Source of the DNA: Candidatus Krumholzibacteriia bacterium
Lineage (GTDB): Bacteria; Krumholzibacteriota; Krumholzibacteriia; Krumholzibacteriales; Krumholzibacteriaceae
DNA length: 7,887 bases
NCBI GenBank assembly: GCA_028706585.1
Contig: JAQTVX010000088.1
Coordinates: forward strand, 1 to 7,887
Reading direction: 5' to 3'
Part shown: positions 1-5,379 of the stretch, piece after piece
How positions within the stretch are numbered: position 1 is the stretch's first letter
Layout: each line of letters begins with the position of its first letter
Position numbers and translations under genes: made by a program
Notes under the pieces: model-generated
What the model saw: the letters and a program-made list of their open reading frames with translations, nothing else
The model's database searches: none
Told to the model about the DNA's origin: nothing

Positions 1-291
1 ACGCCGCATTCCGTCGTGCGTGATGTGGCGAAAGATATCGACGTGGTCGAGATCGGAAACGACCTCTTCCTCGATCGCGACGAGGGGGAGACGCGCGAGA
101 ACATGCGGAAGCTTCTCTCGATCGCGGTGCGGCGGGGATCCGCGATCGGGATTATCCACGCGAAGAGCGCCTCGCTGGAGGATCTTCGCTGGATGATCGA
201 CGAGGCGCGCAAAGACGGAGTAGATTTTCTCTCTATATCACAGATGATCGCGAGACAAAAACCGGTGATAGCGGAAGGAGAGCGGCTGTGA
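1..291 (+). CDS. Divergent polysaccharide deacetylase family protein, C-terminal part (5' end outside window)
   Basis: The frame is open from base 1 and reads TPHSVVRDV..., so only the last 96 codons are visible. The segment resembles the C-terminal part of the divergent polysaccharide deacetylase family (YibQ-like, PF04748). It shows a strand ending in NDLFLDRDEGE, then a helix (ENMRKLLSIAVRRGSAIGIIHAK) matching the family pattern of a hydrophobic strand with a histidine after an 'RRGSAI' turn, and a last helix-strand pair (GVDFLSISQMIA). The family adopts the NodB-like TIM-barrel fold and is expected at the envelope; its substrate is not established, and the signal peptide and catalytic metal ligands would lie upstream. 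The stop TGA (289-291) overlaps the GTG start of pdxJ (288-290), so the two are probably co-transcribed and translationally coupled. The family call rests on a partial sequence. I see no frame disruption. Confidence 0.75.
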   Translation, partial: TPHSVVRDVAKDIDVVEIGNDLFLDRDEGETRENMRKLLSIAVRRGSAIGIIHAKSASLEDLRWMIDEARKDGVDFLSISQMIARQKPVIAEGERL

Positions 292-1007
292 GCATTATAC
301 GGCTTGGGGTCAACATCGACCACGTGGCTACGCTGCGCGAGGCGAGAAAGGCGACGGAGCCGGATCCGGTGACCGCCGCGATGGCGGCCGAGCACGGGGG
401 CGCCGACCAGATCACTTTTCACCTGCGCGAGGACCGGCGGCACATCCAGAACCGCGACGCCCGCCTCATCACCGAGCTCGCGCAGACGAAGGTCAACATG
501 GAGATGGCCGCGACGAGCGAGATGCAGGAGATCGCGCTCGCGCTGAGGCCCGATTCGGTGACGCTCGTTCCGGAGAATCGCGAAGAGGTGACGACGGAAG
601 GCGGGCTCGACCTGCTGAAGGCGAGCGACAAGGTGGCGCCCATTCTCAAGGCTCTGCGGGAGGGCGGCATCAAGGTGGCCGCGTTCCTGAACCCCGATCA
701 GGCGCAGATCAAGGAAGCGGCCAAGCTCGGCTTCGACGCGATCGAGATCCACACGGGGGAGTATGCGAACGCGGGCCGGACCGACGTCGAGCGAGCGCTG
801 CGGGCGATCCGGGATGCCGCCTCATCGATCTCCAAGCACGGGCTCAAGGTGCACGCTGGACACGGCCTCACGTACCACAACGTTCTGCCGATCGTCGAGA
901 TCGCCGAGATCGAGGAGCTCAACATCGGACACAGCATCATATCGCGCGCGATTTTCGTAGGGATCGAGCAGGCGGTGCGGGAGATGGCGGCGCTGCTGAG
1001 ACGGTGA
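288..1007 (+). CDS. pdxJ: Pyridoxine 5'-phosphate synthase PdxJ
   Basis: PdxJ condenses 1-deoxy-D-xylulose 5-phosphate with 3-amino-2-oxopropyl phosphate to make pyridoxine 5'-phosphate, the last ring-forming step of the DXP-dependent vitamin B6 route in the cytoplasm. The 239-residue length fits the family (E. coli about 243). Visible signatures are GVNIDHVATLREAR at residues 7-20 (N9, D11, H12 in the phosphate/substrate site), FHLREDRRHI at 44-53 with H45, R47 and H52, E72 in NMEMA, VTTEGGLD in the middle, and KVHAGHGLTYHN plus ELNIGHSIISRAIF near the C terminus. All expected active-site residues appear present. The GTG start at 288 is supported by AGGAG at 276-280 with a 7-base gap and by alignment with the family N terminus. 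It overlaps the upstream deacetylase gene by GTGA. A near copy of its last 11 codons plus stop lies downstream of the next gene (2251-2286), so the 3' end has been involved in a rearrangement. Confidence 0.97.
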   Translation: MSIIRLGVNIDHVATLREARKATEPDPVTAAMAAEHGGADQITFHLREDRRHIQNRDARLITELAQTKVNMEMAATSEMQEIALALRPDSVTLVPENREEVTTEGGLDLLKASDKVAPILKALREGGIKVAAFLNPDQAQIKEAAKLGFDAIEIHTGEYANAGRTDVERALRAIRDAASSISKHGLKVHAGHGLTYHNVLPIVEIAEIEELNIGHSIISRAIFVGIEQAVREMAALLRR

Positions 1008-1008
1008 G
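971..1008 (+). repeat. Proximal copy of the pdxJ 3'-end direct repeat
   Basis: These 38 bases cover the last 11 codons of pdxJ (A V R E M A A L L R R), its stop codon and one base on either side. They match 2250-2287 at 35 of 38 positions without gaps, offset 1279 bases. The mismatches are at 989/2268 (GCG/GCC), 993/2272 (CTG/TTG) and 1002/2281 (CGG/AGG), and all keep the amino acid. Similarity ends within a base or two on both sides. The pair brackets the ATPase gene like left and right junction repeats of an insertion. Confidence 0.85.
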
Positions 1009-1041
1009 CGGCTCCGCGGCCGCGCTCCGCCGCCGCGAAAG

Positions 1042-1068
1042 TATAATTGACATTTGGACGTCCAAATG
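1042..1068 (+). promoter_or_regulatory. Promoter-like hexamers with a perfect 18-bp palindrome (candidate operator) before the ATPase gene
   Basis: The GC-rich spacer after pdxJ changes abruptly to AT-rich sequence here. A perfect TATAAT (1042-1047) is followed by TTGACA (1047-1052) and then by the perfect palindrome CATTTGGACGTCCAAATG (1051-1068). Two readings are possible. TATAAT could be a -10 box with no clear -35, which puts the transcript start inside the palindrome. Alternatively TTGACA could be a -35 box with a poor -10 (TAAGTA, 1070-1075), which puts the palindrome exactly in the spacer. Both place it where a dimeric repressor would block RNA polymerase. No cognate regulator is visible. 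That the palindrome exists is certain; its role is inferred. Confidence 0.55.
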
Positions 1069-1082
1069 GTAAGTATGGTTTC

Positions 1083-2210
1083 ATGGTAGAACGACCTGTA
1101 TGGCTCGGGCGCATCCGGGCCGCGTGGAAGAAGCGGCCCATCGTATGGCTCGCCGGAGTCCGGCGCGTTGGAAAGACGACTCTGGCCCGCATGCTGCCCG
1201 AAGCCGTTTATCTGAACTGCGATCTCCCCTCGGTTGTGCGGCGGCTGGATGAGCCGGAGGTCTTCTTTCGCGAACAGCGGCGCGGTTCAATCATTGTGCT
1301 GGACGAGGTCCACAGGCTCGCGGATCCGAGTCGAGCGCTGAAGATAGCGGCGGATGAATTCCCGACGCTGCGGATTCTCGCGACGGGGTCATCCACGCTG
1401 GCGGCGACAAGCAAGTTCAGGGATTCTCTGACGGGCCGGAAGAGCGTTGTCTCGCTCCTTCCGGTACTCTGGACCGAGTGCCGGGACGATTTCGGCGTGA
1501 AGGACCTCGACCGGCGCCTCATGCGCGGAGGTCTTCCAGAGGTTCTTCTGAGCCGCGGGAAGGACGAGACGTTCTATTCGGAGTGGATGGACAGTTTCTA
1601 TGCCAGGGACATACAGGAGCTCTTCGGCATACGCCAGCGAACCGGCTTTCTGAATCTGCTTCGTCTCATGCTTCGGCAGAGCGGAGGTCTGGTCGATTAC
1701 ACGGCGCTTTCCCGCGAATGCGACCTAAGCCGTCCGACGGTGAAAGCTCATCTTGAGGCGATGAGCATTGCATATGCCGTCTACGCGCTTGGGCCTTTTC
1801 ATGGAGGCGGGCGCCGGGAGCTCGTAAGGCGCTCCAAGGTCTATGGATTCGATACGGGATTTGTGGCGTTCTCGCGCGGATGGCGGGAGATTCGGGAGGA
1901 GGATCGGGGGATTCTCTGGGAGCATCTCGTCCTTGATGTTCTGCGTACTTCAACGGGGGGAGAGGGGTTGCATTTTTGGCGCGACAAGTCGGGGCGTGAG
2001 GTCGATTTCGTTGTGCGCCGCGGCGAGAGCGCGGATGCGATCGAGTGCAAGATCAACCCGGACCGCTTCGAGCCGGACTCCCTCAGGGTCTTTCGCTCTG
2101 TGTATCCGCGGGGGCGGAATTACCTCGTTTGCCCGCATGTAGATGAACCATACACCCGCCGGATCGGCGGAATGGCCGTCCGCGTCTGCGGGTGCAGCGA
2201 TCTCTTGTGA
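1083..2210 (+). CDS. AAA-family ATPase with C-terminal DUF4143 domain (AAA_14/DUF4143 type)
   Basis: This is a P-loop ATPase of the widely scattered 'ATP-binding protein, DUF4143' family, whose cellular role is not established. Counting from the ATG at 1083 (375 aa), Walker A is GVRRVGKT at 25-32, Walker B is SIIVLDE at 69-75 (D74, E75), and a sensor-like ATGSS lies at 101-105. A helix-turn-helix-like stretch (LSRECDLSRPTVKAHLEAM) follows in the middle. The C-terminal DUF4143 part holds WRDKSGREVDFVV and AIECK, with E306, D308, E321 and K323 spaced like a PD-(D/E)xK nuclease core. No signal peptide or membrane segment is seen. The frame also extends upstream to a TTG at 1047, which would translate through the palindrome and add 12 residues. 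I prefer 1083 because MVERPVWLGRI resembles usual family starts, although neither start has a good Shine-Dalgarno sequence. Base composition is host-like (67% G+C in one sampled line). The gene lies alone between two copies of the pdxJ 3' end, which suggests transfer as a unit. Confidence 0.88.
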   Translation: MVERPVWLGRIRAAWKKRPIVWLAGVRRVGKTTLARMLPEAVYLNCDLPSVVRRLDEPEVFFREQRRGSIIVLDEVHRLADPSRALKIAADEFPTLRILATGSSTLAATSKFRDSLTGRKSVVSLLPVLWTECRDDFGVKDLDRRLMRGGLPEVLLSRGKDETFYSEWMDSFYARDIQELFGIRQRTGFLNLLRLMLRQSGGLVDYTALSRECDLSRPTVKAHLEAMSIAYAVYALGPFHGGGRRELVRRSKVYGFDTGFVAFSRGWREIREEDRGILWEHLVLDVLRTSTGGEGLHFWRDKSGREVDFVVRRGESADAIECKINPDRFEPDSLRVFRSVYPRGRNYLVCPHVDEPYTRRIGGMAVRVCGCSDLL

Positions 2211-2249
2211 TCCATCCGAAGCGCAATGGGACCAAGCCTTCTCGAAGCG

Positions 2250-2286
2250 GGCGGTGCGGGAGATGGCCGCGTTGCTGAGAAGGTGA
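2250..2286 (+). pseudogene. Remnant or displaced 3' end of pdxJ (distal repeat copy)
   Basis: Reading in frame to the TGA at 2284-2286 gives AVREMAALLRR, the same last 11 residues as intact pdxJ, at 35/38 nucleotide identity to 971-1008. Upstream of 2250 the same frame reads QWDQAFSKR, which does not resemble PdxJ, so only the tail is present and no start or catalytic part exists. The three differences are all synonymous, which suggests this copy diverged while it was still the functional end of a pdxJ gene. It may be the original host end displaced by an insertion, or an end brought in from another strain. The minus-strand gene stop codon begins only six bases further on (2292-2294). Confidence 0.75.
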
Positions 2287-2291
2287 GAGTA

Positions 2292-2984
2292 TCACCTGAG
2301 CGAATCGGCATGCTGCTGTTTCTTGATTTCCAGTATGTGTTGATAGTATGCGGATTTCTTGAATTCGAGGATTCTTGCTTTCTCTTTCATCATGTACTGT
2401 GCGGGGTTCATCTCCTCGAAAGCCATTGTTTCGACATTCCAATGGAATGTGTCGATGACTTTGTCATCCATAACAACAAAGAAAGCCGCATCCATCGTTT
2501 CATATATAATCAGATCATCAGACGGAGGATAGCTGGAGTAGATTCTCGCATAAACGTCTTCAACATCCTTGTTCGCTCCGGTGATCTCTCTCTGAACCCA
2601 CTGTTGGTCCCGCAGGGAAACAACGATGGTCCCGACGCATTTCTCGTCTATGAAGACAGAGAAGCCAAACGCATTGGCATATTTGCCATTTCTGTCATTG
2701 AGCATCGTGAATATATCTGATGAGTCAGGTTGATAGCTCTCATAGTCAATGCCGATGATCTTTCTCGGGTCCTTGAGTTGCGATCTTGGCAGATCCTCTG
2801 GCCAGATGCCGTACTGTTCGAAGAGTCGTGCGTCTGTCTTCAGGCCCATCATGTGCAGCCATCTCTCCTTCGCTGCCTGCACGGCTTCCGGCGGAACCCA
2901 TGAAGGGAACTGTTCCTGGCCAAGAACTGGGGAACAAGAGAATGCAGCAAATAAGAATACAACTACTGAGAGTATCTTCTTCAT
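2292..2984 (-). CDS. Small exported protein of unknown function, low-GC gene
   Basis: I do not recognise a family for this 230-residue protein. The N terminus is a clear Sec signal: MKK, then a hydrophobic core ILSVVVFLFAAF, then SCSPVLGQEQ. Cleavage by signal peptidase I after VLG is plausible; the AFSC stretch is a poor lipobox, so a lipoprotein is less likely. The mature part starts with a helix-like segment (PSWVPPEAVQAAKERW), continues with mixed strand-like segments (FGFSVFIDEKCVGTIVVSL, DLIIYETMDAAFFVVMDDKVIDTF), and ends in a charged helix (MMKEKARILEFKKSAYYQHILEIKKQQ). The start at 2984 has an AGAGG-type Shine-Dalgarno about ten bases upstream and opens directly into the signal peptide; a TTG ten codons earlier is in frame but unsupported. 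Two sampled lines are about 36% G+C against about 63% for pdxJ, a sign of foreign origin. It converges on the ATPase gene and diverges from the DUF169 gene. Confidence 0.8.
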   Translation of the reverse strand: MKKILSVVVFLFAAFSCSPVLGQEQFPSWVPPEAVQAAKERWLHMMGLKTDARLFEQYGIWPEDLPRSQLKDPRKIIGIDYESYQPDSSDIFTMLNDRNGKYANAFGFSVFIDEKCVGTIVVSLRDQQWVQREITGANKDVEDVYARIYSSYPPSDDLIIYETMDAAFFVVMDDKVIDTFHWNVETMAFEEMNPAQYMMKEKARILEFKKSAYYQHILEIKKQQHADSLR

Positions 2985-3038
2985 TATGGTCGCCGCCTCT
3001 GTCGTGCCGAGCAATTTCCACTAGCATCTCCCGCTCGA

Positions 3039-3067
3039 AATATATCAAGCCCTGGAAGGGCTGCCAA
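3039..3067 (-). promoter_or_regulatory. Promoter of the low-GC exported-protein gene, with a palindrome in the spacer
   Basis: On the minus strand, TTGGCA (3067-3062) is followed after 17 bases by TATATT (3044-3039), a close match to a sigma-70 promoter. This gives a start near 3032 and a leader of about 48 bases before the ATG at 2984. The spacer contains the perfect inverted repeat AGCCCT-N3-AGGGCT (3048-3062), placed between the hexamers as an operator would be. Regulation by this palindrome is an inference. Confidence 0.6.
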
Positions 3068-3180
3068 TAAGAAAGCGGCGTCGCCTCCAGCGCTTCACTC
3101 CGATGATATTCGGATTGCGGGGCGGGTGCCATCGATATACGCTTGTTGCCGGAGAAACCATGCGAGAAAGGAAGAATGCC

Positions 3181-3900
3181 ATGCAGCCTTATCCGGATCG
3201 ACTCGTAAAGACCGCCGGGATCGAGATCCCGCTCATCGGCTTCTATGATGCCCCCGATCCCGCGCCATTCGCCCCGGTCGTCGAACCCAGGGCCGGAACG
3301 CGCGTTTGCGTCTTCGCGTTCTACAAGAATTGGCTCAAAGGGGAGACGCTCCGGGTCACGAAAGATAACTTCGGATGCGGCGGGGCGGGTCGCTCCTGGT
3401 GCGGCGTCGAGGAGCGATCGCGCGAGGAGTTCATACATTTTCTCGTCGACGAGGAAGGGCTCAAGGCGTCGCGCGAGCTCATGAGCCGCTGGATCGACTC
3501 GAACGCGCCGTACCGGCAGAAGCACCCGAACATTCTCGTGGGCCCGCTGCGGGAGACACAGTACGAATTTCTCAAGACGGTCACTTTCTTCGTGAACCCC
3601 GATCAGCTCGGCCTCATGACGCTCGGCGCGCAGTACGAGAGCGCGCCGGAAGATGCGCCTCCCGTGATATCCCCCTTCGGCTCGGGGTGCATGCAGCTCG
3701 TCGGAGTCTTCAAGGATCTCGGCGCGCCGCAGGCCGCCATCGGGGGCACCGATATGGCCATGCGCCAGTATCTCCCGCCTGACATCCTCGCCTTCACGGT
3801 GACGAAATCGATGTATGAGCGGCTCGCCTCCCTCGACGAGCGGAGCTTTCTCTCGAAGCCCTTCTGGAAGAGGCTGATGAAGGCGCGCAAGAAGGGATAG
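3181..3900 (+). CDS. DUF169 family protein (COG2043-like)
   Basis: The 239-residue protein resembles the DUF169 family (PF02596), whose biochemical role is not established. Supporting features are the N-terminal helix plus RLVKTAGIEIPLIGFYD, the central NFGCGGAGRSWCG (residues 63-75, C66 and C74), and the late PFGSGCMQLVG (C170) followed by IGGTDMAMRQYLPPDILAFTVTKSMYERL. Such cysteine and glycine clusters could bind a metal or a cofactor, but I cannot show this. There is no signal peptide. ATGs at 3103 and 3160 are also in frame. I chose 3181 because AAAGGAAG lies about 8 bases upstream and the resulting N terminus fits the family. Start 3160 (GGAG five bases upstream) is a fair alternative and 3103 is unlikely. 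The gene is monocistronic: divergent from the exported-protein gene, convergent with ald, and followed by a terminator. Confidence 0.8.
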   Translation: MQPYPDRLVKTAGIEIPLIGFYDAPDPAPFAPVVEPRAGTRVCVFAFYKNWLKGETLRVTKDNFGCGGAGRSWCGVEERSREEFIHFLVDEEGLKASRELMSRWIDSNAPYRQKHPNILVGPLRETQYEFLKTVTFFVNPDQLGLMTLGAQYESAPEDAPPVISPFGSGCMQLVGVFKDLGAPQAAIGGTDMAMRQYLPPDILAFTVTKSMYERLASLDERSFLSKPFWKRLMKARKKG

Positions 3901-3913
3901 TCCGCAAATGAAG

Positions 3914-3947
3914 AAGCCCCCTGCCGCCGAAACGGCAAGGGGCTTTT
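3914..3947 (+). terminator. Intrinsic terminator between the convergent DUF169 and ald genes, probably bidirectional
   Basis: AAGCCCC-C-TGCCG (3914-3926) pairs with CGGCA-A-GGGGCTT (3933-3945), with one C/A mismatch and a six-base loop CCGAAA. On the plus strand it ends in TTTT (3944-3947). On the minus strand the stem is followed by CTTCATTT, a weaker but usable tract for ald. A second short hairpin, GCGGCC-GGA-GGCCGC (3956-3970), lies on the ald side without a T tract. Confidence 0.85.
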
Positions 3948-3989
3948 CATTCGATGCGGCCGGAGGCCGCCGGCATATCCGATCGAAGG

Positions 3990-5108
3990 CTACTTCTTCG
4001 GCAGCACGTGCTCGAGCGGCGTGTACTTCTGGCGGACAGCCTTCGCGACCGCTTCGTCGGTGACCTTTCCATTCAGCATGTTGATGCCGGTCCAGATGGT
4101 CCGGTTCGTGCGCGCGGCCTTCACGTAGCCTTTGTCCGCGATCTCGATCGCGTAAGGCAGCGTCGCGTTCGTGAGCGCGATCGTCGATGTCCTGCACACC
4201 GCCCCCGGCATGTTGGCCACGCCATAGTGGACGACGCCGTCGATGACGTAGGTCGGATTCGTGTGCGTCGTCGGGCGGATCGTCTCGATGCAGCCTCCCT
4301 GATCGACCGCGACGTCGACGATCACGGCGCCCTTCTTCATGGTCTTGATCATGGAGCGGGTGACGAGGCGGGGCGCCTTGGCGCCCGGGATGAGGACGGC
4401 GCCGACGAGCAGGTCGGCCCGCGCCACCATCTTGCGGATGTTCGCGATGTTCGACATGAGGAGCGTCACGTTCGCCGGGAGCACGTCGCTCAGGTAGCGC
4501 AGCCTATCGAGATTGACATCCAGGATCGTGACCTTGGCGCCGAGGCCGGCCGCCATCTTGGCCGCGTGCGTTCCCACGACCCCGCCGCCGAGGACGACCA
4601 CGTGCGCGGGCTCGACCCCCGGCACGCCGCCGAGGAGAATGCCGCGCCCCATCATCGGGCGTTCGAGGTACTTGGCGCCTTCCTGAATCGCCATGCGGCC
4701 GGCGACCTCGCTCATGGGCATGAGGAGAGGGAGCTTGCCGCTGTCGACCATGGTCTCGTATGCGATGCAGATGGCGTGGCTCTTCATCATCCCGTCCGTG
4801 AGAGGCTTGCTGGAAGCGAAATGGAAGTAGGTGAATACGACCTGGTTCTTGCGGATCATCTTGATCTCGACCGCCTGGGGCTCCTTCACCTTGATTATCA
4901 TGTCGGCTTTGCGGAAAATCTGCCTGGCCGACGGCACGATCGTCGCGCCCGCCGCGCGGTAGTCGGAGTCGGGAAAACCGCTCCCGACGCCCGCGCCTTT
5001 CTCCACGAGCACCTTGTGCCCGTGCTTCTTCAGGGTCTCCGCGCCGACCGGCAGCAGGCTCACGCGGTATTCGTCCTTCTTGATCTCTTTTGGAACGCCG
5101 ATGATCAT
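3990..5108 (-). CDS. ald: Alanine dehydrogenase
   Basis: Ald catalyses reversible NAD-dependent conversion of L-alanine and water to pyruvate and ammonium in the cytoplasm. The 372-residue length fits the family (371-378). Substrate and catalytic residues are in the expected places: R15 in KKDEYRVSLLP, K75 in IIKVKEPQ, H96 in VFTYFHFAS and D269 in VDVAVDQGGC. The Rossmann fold is GGGVVGTHAA (174-183), with D197 (TILDVN) at the end of the second strand, as expected for NAD rather than NADP. HTNPTYVIDGVVHYGVANMPGAV is a typical C-terminal signature. The ATG at 5108 has AGAGGTGA about five bases upstream. The gene is divergent from gdhA across 271 bases. Pairing with glutamate dehydrogenase suggests a role in ammonium and amino-acid carbon balance. 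I see no defect. Confidence 0.97.
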   Translation of the reverse strand: MIIGVPKEIKKDEYRVSLLPVGAETLKKHGHKVLVEKGAGVGSGFPDSDYRAAGATIVPSARQIFRKADMIIKVKEPQAVEIKMIRKNQVVFTYFHFASSKPLTDGMMKSHAICIAYETMVDSGKLPLLMPMSEVAGRMAIQEGAKYLERPMMGRGILLGGVPGVEPAHVVVLGGGVVGTHAAKMAAGLGAKVTILDVNLDRLRYLSDVLPANVTLLMSNIANIRKMVARADLLVGAVLIPGAKAPRLVTRSMIKTMKKGAVIVDVAVDQGGCIETIRPTTHTNPTYVIDGVVHYGVANMPGAVCRTSTIALTNATLPYAIEIADKGYVKAARTNRTIWTGINMLNGKVTDEAVAKAVRQKYTPLEHVLPKK

Positions 5109-5176
5109 CGAATCACCTCTGTTTTTGAGACTTCCGAGCGCTCTGAACCAGTGGATTATTGAATATATCGGTTCTC

Positions 5177-5204
5177 AATATAGCGCAAATATCAGCGGTT
5201 TCAA
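5177..5204 (-). promoter_or_regulatory. Putative sigma-70-type promoter of ald
   Basis: On the minus strand, TTGAAA (5204-5199) is followed after 16 bases by TATATT (5182-5177), with a predicted start near 5170 and a leader of about 62 bases. The region is AT-rich relative to the genes around it. An ATTGA-N12-TCAAT inverted repeat (5158-5179) overlaps the -10 side and could bind a regulator, but repeats this short also arise by chance in AT-rich DNA. Confidence 0.5.
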
Positions 5205-5245
5205 ATGAATTTTAGGGCAAAAATTCAGGCATCGATAAAATGGGC

Positions 5246-5273
5246 TTGACAGTCGCGGGGTTGAATCTATATT
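5246..5273 (+). promoter_or_regulatory. gdhA: Sigma-70-type promoter of gdhA
   Basis: A perfect TTGACA (5246-5251) is separated by 16 bases from TATATT (5268-5273), which gives a transcript start near 5280 and a leader of about 100 bases. It points away from the ald promoter and has the same spacer length and -10 sequence. The remainder of the ald-gdhA intergenic region shows no ORF. Confidence 0.7.
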
Positions 5274-5317
5274 CTTCCTGCGTCTAAAACCGACCAGGTT
5301 AGGCCGTTTTCTATATA

Positions 5318-5374
5318 CTTTCAGGAGTGCCCGAAAGGGCGTTTTTCATCTTCGGGGGTGCCCGAAAAAGGAGG
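5318..5374 (+). promoter_or_regulatory. Structured gdhA leader: terminator-like hairpin, second hairpin and Shine-Dalgarno
   Basis: A short hairpin GCCC-GAAA-GGGC (5329-5340), with a GNRA-type tetraloop, is followed by GTTTTT (5341-5346), like a minimal intrinsic terminator inside the leader. A second hairpin TTCGGG-GGTG-CCCGAA (5351-5366) ends two bases before the Shine-Dalgarno AAGGAGG (5368-5374), which lies five bases from the ATG. Both carry the shared unit GTGCCCGAAA (5327-5336 and 5358-5367), 31 bases apart. The arrangement could support attenuation or control of translation, but the first stem has only four pairs. I recognise no known riboswitch. Confidence 0.4.
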
Positions 5375-5379
5375 CAGGT

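Noticed and set aside
1008..1023. GC-rich hairpin GCGGC-N6-GCCGC right after the pdxJ stop, considered as a terminator
   Set aside because: The stem is short and no T tract follows; the surrounding bases are simply GC-rich, so it is not annotated as a terminator.
698..1192. 164-codon minus-strand frame that also reads FGRPN through the palindrome
   Set aside because: Both strands encode FGRPN there only because the DNA is a palindrome; the rest is antisense to pdxJ and the ATPase gene.
2226..2720. 164-codon plus-strand frame starting between the ATPase gene and the exported-protein gene
   Set aside because: It is antisense to the exported-protein gene, which has a signal peptide, Shine-Dalgarno and promoter on the other strand.
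2746..4197. 483-codon open frame on the minus strand across the DUF169 gene and into ald and the exported-protein gene
   Set aside because: Its composition is rich in Arg, Glu and His with no recognisable domain, and it overlaps three better-supported genes and a terminator.
3954..5162. 402-codon open frame on the plus strand opposite ald
   Set aside because: It mirrors ald, has low-complexity His/Arg/Asp-rich content typical of antisense frames in GC-rich genes, and ald has complete family motifs.
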